Shown here piece after piece: positions 7,771 through 14,794 of a stretch of DNA of 50,334 nt. Each line of letters starts with the position of its first letter. Within the stretch, counting starts at the first letter, position 1. The DNA is taken from positions 1 through 50,334 of IMG/VR virus record IMGVR_UViG_3300025928_000012, one strand, 5' to 3'. Position numbers and translations under genes: made by a program. The stretch comes from a virus. Under the pieces are notes generated by a model. It ran no database searches, was not told where the DNA came from, and was given only the letters and a program-made list of their open reading frames with translations.

Positions 7771-7987
7771 CGCCGCCCTGCTTCCCGAATCCGAACGCGC
7801 GGGCGGCAGCGGGAGCACGGTGCGACGGCTGCCATGCCTGCTGGGTGCTGGCGGCGGTGCAGTTGATCTCCTGCCGGCCCGGGGCGGCATCTGGCGGCGC
7901 AGGCGGCGGGGCGTCCAGCTTGCGGTACTCGGCCGCGACCGCGTGAATCGCCGCCGCGACCAGCGCGGCGGGACTGGGCAGCGTCAT
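7763..7987 (-). CDS. Hypothetical protein, 74 aa
   Basis: Begins MTLPSPAALVAAAIHAVAAEYRKLDAPPP, a short helix followed by a Pro/Ala-rich tail. Its start overlaps the stop of the upstream 83-aa gene by four bases, and its end overlaps the 46-aa gene. No family recognised; overlapping starts and stops support translation. Confidence 0.5.
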   Translation of the reverse strand: MTLPSPAALVAAAIHAVAAEYRKLDAPPPAPPDAAPGRQEINCTAASTQQAWQPSHRAPAAARAFGFGKQGGDG

Positions 7988-8235
7988 GCGCCTGCCCCGC
8001 GCCGCGTGTTCCGCTTCTCGCCCGGCGCGGCGGTCGCCTGCTCAAGCGGCGGGTCGGCCATCTCCGGCGGCGGCGTGCTGTACGACATGCCGTACCGGGC
8101 ATCCGGGCTGAACACGGCCGGGTTCGCCTGCACTACCGGGTCATCCGCCGGCCAGTGCTGGCCGCCGTGGACCGTGTGACGGGCCCCGTCCGGGGTTTCG
8201 ATCTGCGCGGAGTACTTCGCGTACACGACATCCAT
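7984..8235 (-). CDS. Hypothetical protein, 83 aa
   Basis: Starts MDVVYAKYSAQIETPDG after a GGGAG eight bases upstream. The N-terminal half looks folded (beta strands, VHGGQHWPADDPVV), followed by a polar Pro-rich tail. Similar small proteins are common after actinophage capsid genes. Function unknown. Confidence 0.55.
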   Translation of the reverse strand: MDVVYAKYSAQIETPDGARHTVHGGQHWPADDPVVQANPAVFSPDARYGMSYSTPPPEMADPPLEQATAAPGEKRNTRRGAGA

Positions 8236-8284
8236 CAGTTTTCTCCCGGATAGTTTTATAACGATTTCGACTGTCCGCTGGTGT

Positions 8285-8336
8285 ATGCAGATGTAGTTCG
8301 TCAAGCTCCAGCGAACGCCAGCAAGTACATCTGCAT
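8285..8336. repeat. Nested inverted repeat between divergent genes
   Basis: ATGCAGATGTA at 8285-8295 is the exact reverse complement of TACATCTGCAT at 8326-8336. Between them GTTCG (8296-8300) pairs with CGAAC (8311-8315). The structure lies between the start of the minus-strand 83-aa gene and the plus-strand GIY-YIG gene. It could be an operator, a cruciform or a recognition site for the nuclease. Confidence 0.6.
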
Positions 8337-8416
8337 GCATCTCGTAACAGCGGCGAACAGTGCCGCACCGGCGGCCCTGGCTAGCGCCGTTATCTTCGGC
8401 GGTCACACTCCCGGAT

Positions 8417-8761
8417 ATGACCCAGATGACATTGCTGCCCGACCTGCCAGCCGTCGCCCAGCCGGCCGTCTACTTCATGACCGACGGCGTGCGCGTCAAG
8501 ATCGGCTACACCGAACGGCAGCCACGGAGACGCGGCGGCGAGCTGAAGACCGAAGTTATCTACTTCATGCCCGGCGATGAGGTCACCGAGCGCCGCGAGC
8601 ACCGCCGCTGGGAATCGTCCCGCATCGGCGCCACGGAATGGTTCGAGGCCACCCAGTCACTGCTCGTATGGCTCGCGATCCGGGTAGACCGCAGCGACGG
8701 CCGCGCCATCCAGGCACTGGAATGGCTGGCGAGCAACCTGGAACACCGCCGCGCCGCCTGA
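8417..8761 (+). CDS. GIY-YIG nuclease-like protein (T5orf172 type), moron
   Basis: A 114-residue protein from the ATG at MTQMTLL. The segments VYFMTDG, VRVKIGYTERQPRRRGGEL and EVTERREHRRWESSRIGATEWFE match the short GIY-YIG variant of T5orf172/MUG113 proteins: VYF replaces GIY, the VKIGYT strand follows, and an Arg-rich helix and a Glu come later. It is encoded against the late operon and is followed by its own terminator, the layout of a moron or a free-standing homing gene. Nuclease activity is inferred only from the fold. Confidence 0.75.
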   Translation: MTQMTLLPDLPAVAQPAVYFMTDGVRVKIGYTERQPRRRGGELKTEVIYFMPGDEVTERREHRRWESSRIGATEWFEATQSLLVWLAIRVDRSDGRAIQALEWLASNLEHRRAA

Positions 8762-8765
8762 TGGT

Positions 8766-8799
8766 GGCAGCCCCGCCTCCGGGAGGGAACGGGGCCGCC
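8766..8799. terminator. Bidirectional hairpin terminator
   Basis: GGCAGCCCCG (8766-8775) pairs with CGGGGCCGCC (8790-8799) with one mismatch and a 14-base loop. It lies exactly between the ends of two convergent genes. There is no U-tract, as is usual in actinomycetes. It probably stops the GIY-YIG transcript. Confidence 0.6.
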
Positions 8800-8804
8800 A
8801 GTCT

Positions 8805-9005
8805 CTACTTGACGCCGAGCTCCGCCAGCCGCGCGGTCAGCGCCTTCACCGCGCCCTCGTCGCCGTTGCTTTCGGCGATCAGCCGTTCGGCGAGCAGCTG
8901 GTGCACCAGCGGGTAACCGGACTCGCCGGCCGGGGCCAGCGCCGGCGCCGGGACGTTCAGGATCTCGTCCACCTTCGCCTGCTCGGCGGTCTTCTTCTCG
9001 GCCAT
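8805..9005 (-). CDS. Small helical protein near capsid, 66 aa
   Basis: Starts MAEKKTAEQAKVDEILNV after an AGGGAG. An N-terminal amphipathic helix is followed by a Pro/Ala linker and a second helix pair (YPLVHQLLAERLIAES, AVKALTARLAELGV). It sits downstream of the capsid gene, separated from it only by a homing endonuclease, so it may originally have followed the capsid directly. Candidate head-associated protein; function unknown. Confidence 0.55.
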   Translation of the reverse strand: MAEKKTAEQAKVDEILNVPAPALAPAGESGYPLVHQLLAERLIAESNGDEGAVKALTARLAELGVK

Positions 9006-9013
9006 GACACTCC

Positions 9014-9829
9014 CTAGATGGTCGATGTCTCGCGGTACCGCTCGATGTACTCGGCCGCCGCCCGGAGCCGTGCCGGATCGTCGCCGAACATGCCCAGTCC
9101 GACATTGCACGGCCGGCACAGGAAACCCCGGACGCACTTGCCGCACGAACGCTGGCCGGGGCAGCACAGGTGATCATGGTCGATGTCAAGCCGCTGATCC
9201 GTGCCGCACAGCCCGCAGATTTCAGCCATACCGTGATCCGGCGTCAGGCCCTTGGTCTTCCAGCGGGCGTCCCTGGCCGTGAAGATCCGGCGGCAGTCGT
9301 CGCCGCAGAACCGCTTCCTGCCGCTCTTGTAGGGCACCGTGGCACCGCATTGCATGCACACCTTCGGCGCGGGCTGATACTCGCTGTCCCGCCGCCGGCG
9401 GAGCAATGCTGTGCGCTTGCAGGCTGGCGAGCAGTACCGCCTGTTCGGGTGCGCTGCCGTAAATGGTGAGCCGCACTCAGCGCACTGCTGCGGCACCCGG
9501 GACGCGAGTTCCCGCCCGCTTACCGCGTGCGCTATCTCGCGATGGTAGGCCCGGCGGCACTCATCATGCCCGCAATGGACCCGGCCCCGCCGACGGTCCT
9601 GCTCAGTGAACGGCGCGCCGCAGAACCGGCACGCAGCCTCGCCGCGCAGTGGCGGCTTCGGGCGCCGGCTGATACCTGCCGTGACCTTGCAGGGACGGCT
9701 GCAATACCGCTGATCCCTGCGGCGGGGACGGAACTGCTCACCGCAGTGAGCACAGGCGATGACCGGCGGCCCGGCGAGATCGCCGAGTTTGGCCAAGCGC
9801 TGATAATGCTTGCCGCACAGGGCATTCAT
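9014..9829 (-). CDS. Endonuclease VII-like homing nuclease with zinc-finger array, N-terminus shifted
   Basis: From the first in-frame ATG with recognisable content (MNALCGKHYQR) there are 271 residues. Four CxxC...CxxxC modules follow in a row (CAHCG/CSRPC, CRFCG/CGHDEC, CAECG/CSPAC, CMQCG/CGDDC). The recombination endonuclease VII core follows (CGLCG, DIDHDH, CGKCVRGFLCRPCN). A strong GGAGG and ATG at 9854 open another frame that reads MGDTTCSIDECP, the usual first zinc knuckle of such proteins, then leaves the frame. A small deletion or shift therefore probably separated the true N-terminus from the rest. It sits directly after the capsid gene and is likely selfish. Confidence 0.7.
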   Translation of the reverse strand: MNALCGKHYQRLAKLGDLAGPPVIACAHCGEQFRPRRRDQRYCSRPCKVTAGISRRPKPPLRGEAACRFCGAPFTEQDRRRGRVHCGHDECRRAYHREIAHAVSGRELASRVPQQCAECGSPFTAAHPNRRYCSPACKRTALLRRRRDSEYQPAPKVCMQCGATVPYKSGRKRFCGDDCRRIFTARDARWKTKGLTPDHGMAEICGLCGTDQRLDIDHDHLCCPGQRSCGKCVRGFLCRPCNVGLGMFGDDPARLRAAAEYIERYRETSTI

Positions 9830-9886
9830 CGATCGAGCAAGTAGTGTCACCCATGTCAGGGCACCTCCGTGAAAGGTGTTCTGGCT

Positions 9887-9916
9887 GATGCCGGGGAGGG
9901 ACATCTCCCCGGCATC
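9887..9916 (-). terminator. Hairpin after the capsid gene
   Basis: A perfect 12-bp stem, GATGCCGGGGAG at 9887-9898 and CTCCCCGGCATC at 9905-9916, with a six-base loop, starts 14 bases past the capsid stop. It probably ends or weakens transcription after the very highly expressed capsid gene, or stabilises its mRNA 3' end. Confidence 0.65.
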
Positions 9917-9930
9917 CCTAATCTAACAGG

Positions 9931-11415
9931 TCACGTCGCGCCCTGCACAAGCAACCTAAACGAGCCTGCGTCGGCGACGTCAGAACCGATTCTCGAATAA
10001 GCGAACCAGCCCCTTTGACCTGTTGGAACAGCGGGCCCTGTGCCAGCAGTTACCTGCTGAAACAGCTGAGGCACAAGTTCAACAGACATCCCGCCGTTGC
10101 GGGCGATGACCATGTTGTTGAAGTTCCCGACGATGCAGGCGCCCTCCGCCGTGGTCGTCCACGTGGTGGTGTCCGGCATGTACGGCGACTCGTAGACGCC
10201 CTTGCCGAACAGGGAGTCGGTCCAGTTCTCCGGCAGGTTGATCGTGTACGCGTGGTACACGTTCGCCGTGCCGATCTGCCGGATCGCGTTGTTCACGCCC
10301 ACGCTCATCAGCCACGACGCGTTGCGGCGGTGCTTCTGCGGGAGCGCCTTCCACACCTTGTACGGGTCGGGGGCGCCGATCGACCCGGCGGTGGTGACGA
10401 ACACCCGGTCACCGGACGTCGCCGAGATCGCCGTCAGGATCCCCTTCGGCTCGCCCGTCCCCGACCCGGTGGTGAACTTCTGCACCAGCAGCTCGTCGTA
10501 TCCCTGCGCCAGCAGCGTGGACATCTCCGACGCGAACGACGGGTAGTCCATCCCGACTTCAATCGAGTAGGGGATGAAGCCGCGGGCCATGTGCACCAGC
10601 ACGGACGGCTGCGCCAGCGTCGGGCTGTTGTCCGTCGCTGCCGCCGCCTCGGTCTGGAACGCCCACGTGACACCGGCGGAGGAGACGCCCTTCCACTGGT
10701 TGGTGTTCACCGTCACCTGCCTGGCGATCTGCAGGAACGGGTTCCCCGATTCTTGCGCTGTCAAAATAATGCTCGGGTCGATGAACACGGGAATCCCGAA
10801 CCCACCCGCTGTAGTCGTCCAGTCGCCCATGGCGCGGAACTCGTACCACGCCTGGATCGCCCGGTTCTCCTCCGCGGACAGCACCGGGTGCGGGTCGGTG
10901 ACCATCTTCATCCACGCCGACCGGTAGTCCTCGTTCTCGGTGACGAGGATCCGGCGGGCGGTCACCGTGTCGCGGCGGAGCATCTTGTCGACCTGCGTCT
11001 TCTGCGCGTCGGACAGTTCGGACGCGTCGCGGGAGTCCAGGACGCGCAGCGCCCGGTCGCGGGCCTCGGTGTTCGTCAGCCGGCGGGTGTCGCCGGCCGG
11101 GTCGTCAAGGCCGTAGCGGATGTTCGCGTACGCCTGCTGCACCTTGTCGGGGCGGCGGGTGAACACGTCGGCGATCTTGCGGTGCTCCTCGAGCTTCCGC
11201 AGGATCTCCTCCCGCATCTGCATGCCGAAGTCGAACGCGGCCTGCTCGCCGTCGTCGAGGTCGCGGAGTTCCCCGTCGTCGCCCTGGTGCAGCGACTTGA
11301 GGTGCGCGTCGAGCACCTCGAAGATCTTCCGCAGTTCATCGGGGGTGCGCCCCCGCAGGTCGTCCATGCTGCCCGGGAGGAACTCGTCCCGGGTCTCGGT
11401 GCCGTTGTCAGCCAT
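9931..11415 (-). CDS. Major capsid protein (HK97 fold)
   Basis: A 494-residue protein starting MADNGTETRDEF; the longer frame upstream is a shadow of the protease gene. Residues 1 to about 130 are charged and helical, the delta-domain type of built-in scaffold (EILRKLEEHRKIADVF). The rest follows the phage_capsid (HK97 gp5) pattern: GDWTTTAGGFGIPVFIDPS, EMSTLLAQGYDELLVQ, FTTGSGTGEPKG, and an end with QRGWFAYSRIGSDV. The start ATG overlaps the TAA of the prohead protease gene, so translation is coupled and the protease can remove the delta domain. Confidence 0.93.
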   Translation of the reverse strand: MADNGTETRDEFLPGSMDDLRGRTPDELRKIFEVLDAHLKSLHQGDDGELRDLDDGEQAAFDFGMQMREEILRKLEEHRKIADVFTRRPDKVQQAYANIRYGLDDPAGDTRRLTNTEARDRALRVLDSRDASELSDAQKTQVDKMLRRDTVTARRILVTENEDYRSAWMKMVTDPHPVLSAEENRAIQAWYEFRAMGDWTTTAGGFGIPVFIDPSIILTAQESGNPFLQIARQVTVNTNQWKGVSSAGVTWAFQTEAAAATDNSPTLAQPSVLVHMARGFIPYSIEVGMDYPSFASEMSTLLAQGYDELLVQKFTTGSGTGEPKGILTAISATSGDRVFVTTAGSIGAPDPYKVWKALPQKHRRNASWLMSVGVNNAIRQIGTANVYHAYTINLPENWTDSLFGKGVYESPYMPDTTTWTTTAEGACIVGNFNNMVIARNGGMSVELVPQLFQQVTAGTGPAVPTGQRGWFAYSRIGSDVADAGSFRLLVQGAT

Positions 11416-12416
11416 TAGGGCTGCCTCCTGATTCGCCAGATGCGGTCCCGCAGGACCGCGCGCTGCTGGGCAATTGACGGCCCGCCTTTTCCTGGCTGCA
11501 CGTCTTCGACACCGGCGGGCGCGCGCCGCGCGTTGCCCCGCCCGGTGAAGTCTTCGAATGAAAGGCCGGCGGCCCGCACCGCGTCCGCGAACGCGGGAGG
11601 GTCCACGCCGGCGAGGCGGCCGTAAAACTCGTCGGTCGCCGACCGGACCCCGGAGGTCGCGCCCGGGTTCGCCGGGAACGTCACCGGCCCGAACTCGGGC
11701 ACCTTCATCCGGGTGATCGTCCGCTCCGGCAGCCCGTCCGGGTTCGCGTCCGACGGGCCCGGCTCGTCGTCCCACGAGTCGGCCAGCACCCGCATCCGCA
11801 TCGACGCCCCGTACACGCCGGCCTTCAGGCCCGGCAGCAGGTCACGGTTGTAGGACGTGTCGAACAGCGGCACCTCGTAATGCGGCCCGTCGGACCTCTC
11901 GTCCAGGACGGCGATCGGGCCGAGAACCTTGTTGCCGATCTGGGCGTCCATCCCGTGGTCGAACAGCACCCGCATCCCGTCCCGGTCAGCGCGGATCGTG
12001 TCGGCGGTCGCGCCGGGCAGCACCCGTTCCATGAAGTTGCCCTCGAACCGGGACGACACCGGGTACCAGCGGCCGAACTCGGAGAACCGGCCAGTGAGCG
12101 TCCCCAGCGACCCGCCGTCGCCGGGCTGCAGCTCGATGCCCTCACCGGAGCGCACCACGTCCAGGTCCGGGACGAAATGCGCCGCGTTGGACTGGCTGGC
12201 GGTGGTGATGCCGAACTTCTTACAGGCCGCCATGATGCGGCTTTTGACCTCGGAGAGTGTGACGCCGTTCAGCGGGTACTTCGCCGCGTTCTTCGGCATG
12301 TTGATGTACGACCAGGCCGCTTTCGCTTGAGCTTTCGTGGAAACGGGATACTTGCCATTTTTGGGGTCGGCATAGGCCACATCGCCGTAAGGCTTCGGGG
12401 AATCAGCCACTTTCAC
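11415..12416 (-). CDS. Prohead protease (S78) with N-terminal DUF6582-like domain
   Basis: A 333-residue protein (GTG start). Residues 8-72 form a helical domain seen in actinophage proteases (YADPKNGKYPV, AWSYINMPKNAAKYPL, IMAACKKFGI). The S78 protease core follows at about 85-290, with the catalytic His in LFDHGMD (H154) and the Ser in VYGASMRMRV (S205), then EFGPVTFPANP. The C-terminal Arg-rich tail may bind the capsid scaffold domain. It matures the capsid encoded immediately downstream. Confidence 0.92.
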   Translation of the reverse strand: MKVADSPKPYGDVAYADPKNGKYPVSTKAQAKAAWSYINMPKNAAKYPLNGVTLSEVKSRIMAACKKFGITTASQSNAAHFVPDLDVVRSGEGIELQPGDGGSLGTLTGRFSEFGRWYPVSSRFEGNFMERVLPGATADTIRADRDGMRVLFDHGMDAQIGNKVLGPIAVLDERSDGPHYEVPLFDTSYNRDLLPGLKAGVYGASMRMRVLADSWDDEPGPSDANPDGLPERTITRMKVPEFGPVTFPANPGATSGVRSATDEFYGRLAGVDPPAFADAVRAAGLSFEDFTGRGNARRAPAGVEDVQPGKGGPSIAQQRAVLRDRIWRIRRQP

Positions 12417-12444
12417 GCCCTGCCTTCCGTGTTAATGTAGGTCC

Positions 12445-13338
12445 ATGCCAAAAGGTCAAGCCGGGACCGCCAAACCCGTTCCATCGGGTACGGCCTACGG
12501 TCCGTGGGTCGTCGTGCGAGAGGTCGAACGCCAGAAGAACAACCGGCGTTTCGAGTGCAGGTGCGCAGGATGCGGCACCATAGCCATCAAGTGGATGGCC
12601 AACCTCATGCAAGGCAAAACGGCCTGCCTGACCTGCACTCCATGGAGCCAGATCAACCGCGCAGGGCGAGATGCGATCATCGCCGCCCGGCAGGCGCGTT
12701 CGCAGGAGTCAGGCACCGGGCGCATCTGCCTCACCTGCGGCGAGTGGAGGCCCTGGAGTCAGTTCACCGCCGACCCCCGCCGGACGCGGGGTAAGACCTC
12801 TAATTGCATGAGCTGCGGCCATTGGCGGACGGTCAAGAGCCTCTACGGGATCACCCGCGAGGAGTGGGCCTGGCTTCTCGCCAGCCAGGACAACCGGTGC
12901 AAACTCTGCGGCGAACTTGATACCGTCCGGCTCAACATCGACCATGACCACGCCTGCCATCCGCCCGGCCGTGCCTGCAAGAAGTGCATCCGGGGGATGC
13001 TCTGCCGGGTCTGCAACCGGATGCTCGGCCACGTCGAGGCAAAGCCAGCGCTCGCCGGCCGGTTCAGCGACTACCTGGAGCGCCGCCCGTTTCAGGAGGC
13101 CGCCGGTACCGGCGGCTTAGCCGGGGGCTTGCCGTTCTGCGGTGCGAGAGGCGGCGACGGCACGCCCGCCCCGGTCGGCTGGCTGGGACTCTCCGCGCCG
13201 GGCTCGGGCTTGCGCGGGCTCTCCGCGCCCGGCTCCCACAGCTGCACCGACACGAGGCCGGTGTGCTTCAGCAGCGAGATGTCCTGCGCGCGGACCGCCG
13301 CGACAGCCGACTCCGGGGTGAACCCGTCCTTCACGTAG
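12445..13338 (+). CDS. Endonuclease VII-like homing nuclease, antisense C-terminus
   Basis: A 297-residue frame inserted against the late operon between portal and protease. The N-terminus is a zinc-ribbon-like DNA-binding part (YGPWVVVREVERQKNNRRF, CAGCG, CLTC), followed by CLTCGEWRPWSQF and CMSCG, then the endonuclease VII core (CKLCG, NIDHDHAC, CKKCIRGMLCRVCNRMLG). The recognisable protein ends near DYLERRPFQE. The frame then runs on for about 80 residues over the portal 3' end on the other strand before meeting a stop. The tail is probably not under selection. It is a paralogue of the nuclease next to the capsid gene. Confidence 0.75.
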   Translation: MPKGQAGTAKPVPSGTAYGPWVVVREVERQKNNRRFECRCAGCGTIAIKWMANLMQGKTACLTCTPWSQINRAGRDAIIAARQARSQESGTGRICLTCGEWRPWSQFTADPRRTRGKTSNCMSCGHWRTVKSLYGITREEWAWLLASQDNRCKLCGELDTVRLNIDHDHACHPPGRACKKCIRGMLCRVCNRMLGHVEAKPALAGRFSDYLERRPFQEAAGTGGLAGGLPFCGARGGDGTPAPVGWLGLSAPGSGLRGLSAPGSHSCTDTRPVCFSSEMSCARTAATADSGVNPSFT

Positions 13339-14588
13339 CCGCTGATCGTCGCCTGCTTCACCTGCTCGATGTCCGCCGCGTCCTTCGCGTCTTCCCTTAG
13401 GATCGGCATGTCCGCCGTGTCGAACCACAGCTCCGCGTCCGGGGGGACATTCACGATCGGCGACAGCGACGACGCCACGTCCTGCAGCGCCGGGTACACC
13501 CACGTGTCGGAGAAGATCCGCCGCGTCATCGCCAGGTTCCCCGCGTTCAGCGACGAGCCCGTCAGGCCCTTGCTGATCCCCAGCAGCGCCGCCGGCACCC
13601 GCGACAGGATCGCGATCCGCGTCTCCGTCGCGCCCTGCAGGTTATCCAGGTCAAGATCACGCAGGTTCGACCCGACCACGGTGGCGTCCGCGCCCGCAGT
13701 CAGGTACAGCGTCCGGTACGCGTTCGCCACCCCGGCGTGCCGCGACTCCATCTCGTCGACCAGTTCCTCGAACTGGGTCCGGGACACCGCCGGAACGCCC
13801 TTAATCACCAGGTTCGGCGTAGCGCCCTGCTCGAAAAACCGCAGCTTGTGCTCAGTGCCGATCCGGTCCAGCTGCATCTCCCGGATCGCCGGCGTCAGCC
13901 AGCTCATCCCCAGGCCGCCCATTTCCGGGTCCGGCAGCGGCGACCAGTGCGCCACGTCCGACGGCAGCAGGAAATGCGGGTCCTCAGTGCCCCGGTTCCG
14001 GTACACGTAGCCCAGCAGCACCGCGTCCAGCGCACCCGACGCCCAGTCCGGCTCCGTGTCCGACCCGTACAGGATCGCCGTCCAGTCCGGCCGCAGCACC
14101 CGCAGCCGCCCCGGCTGCCGGTACACGTACGCGTTCCCCGCCAGCCCCGCGTCCCACTCCATCCGCGACAGCAGGTCACCCGTCGTCCCGTTCGGCCACG
14201 GCACGTCCAGCAGCGCCAGGTCCCGGTTGCGGAACACCCGCCGCGGCGCCGCGTCCGGGTGGAACTGCTGCCGTCCCGGCGCCAGGTACGGCCGGTTACG
14301 GAACGTGAAACGGGCCTGCGACAGCACCAGCGACCGCACCATCTGCGCGGCGAACGCAGGCGGGCACGCCTGCAGCGCCATCCGGTACCCAGGAATCGAG
14401 TTGGCGATCTCGACAACCCGGTTCGCGCCGATCGTCTGCGGCAGCCCGGCACCGAACGGGTACGTCACGTTCCCGTACGCGAACGTCCCCGCCGACGGGA
14501 TCAGGTACTGGCTGATCCACTCATCGACGCTGAACCGGGACTCATCCCCGCCGCGGGGCGCCTCGTTAACGCGCTGGAGCAGGCCCAC
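13092..14588 (-). CDS. Portal protein
   Basis: A 498-residue HK97/SPP1-type portal with a GTG start. Typical segments are the clip and wing strands (AYVYRQPGRLRVLRPDW), a VAHWSPLPDPEMGGLGMSWL loop, a long helix with LRFFEQGATPNLVIK, and the C-terminal LLGISKGLTGSSLNAGNLAMTR region. The last ~45 residues are a Pro/Glu/Ser-rich tail with a repeated PGAESP unit. The portal forms the dodecameric channel for DNA entry and binds the terminase. Its 3' end overlaps the plus-strand homing nuclease frame by 247 bases. Confidence 0.92.
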   Translation of the reverse strand: MGLLQRVNEAPRGGDESRFSVDEWISQYLIPSAGTFAYGNVTYPFGAGLPQTIGANRVVEIANSIPGYRMALQACPPAFAAQMVRSLVLSQARFTFRNRPYLAPGRQQFHPDAAPRRVFRNRDLALLDVPWPNGTTGDLLSRMEWDAGLAGNAYVYRQPGRLRVLRPDWTAILYGSDTEPDWASGALDAVLLGYVYRNRGTEDPHFLLPSDVAHWSPLPDPEMGGLGMSWLTPAIREMQLDRIGTEHKLRFFEQGATPNLVIKGVPAVSRTQFEELVDEMESRHAGVANAYRTLYLTAGADATVVGSNLRDLDLDNLQGATETRIAILSRVPAALLGISKGLTGSSLNAGNLAMTRRIFSDTWVYPALQDVASSLSPIVNVPPDAELWFDTADMPILREDAKDAADIEQVKQATISGYVKDGFTPESAVAAVRAQDISLLKHTGLVSVQLWEPGAESPRKPEPGAESPSQPTGAGVPSPPLAPQNGKPPAKPPVPAAS

Positions 14589-14787
14589 TGCGAGCCGCTC
14601 CCGCCTGCCAGCCGACCTTCACGGCGACCGCGCACCACGCCAGGCCCAGGAAGAACCGGCCCGCCAGCCACCCGGTTCCGAAGAACACCGCGGCGATCAC
14701 GGTCAGCAGCACCCGGCCGAACCGCACCTGACGCGCCTGCGCGCCGATATCGTCCAGCGGCACCCGGTCGAGCAGGCTCGCTGCCAT
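14566..14787 (-). CDS. Small two-helix membrane protein
   Basis: A 73-residue protein; the ATG nine bases after GGAGG is chosen over upstream frames. It has two predicted membrane helices, VLLTVIAAVFFGTGWLAG and FFLGLAWCAVAVKVGW, with a short charged N-terminus. It sits between large terminase and portal, overlapping both. Role unknown; a membrane protein at this place could affect DNA entry or packaging. Confidence 0.6.
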   Translation of the reverse strand: MAASLLDRVPLDDIGAQARQVRFGRVLLTVIAAVFFGTGWLAGRFFLGLAWCAVAVKVGWQAGAARSGPAPAR

Positions 14788-14794
14788 CAGAAGC

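Noticed and set aside
7638-8102. N-terminal extension of the two-domain glycosyltransferase frame
   Set aside because: The extension overlaps three short genes linked by start-stop overlaps and reads as low-complexity Arg/Pro; the internal ATG fits the chain.
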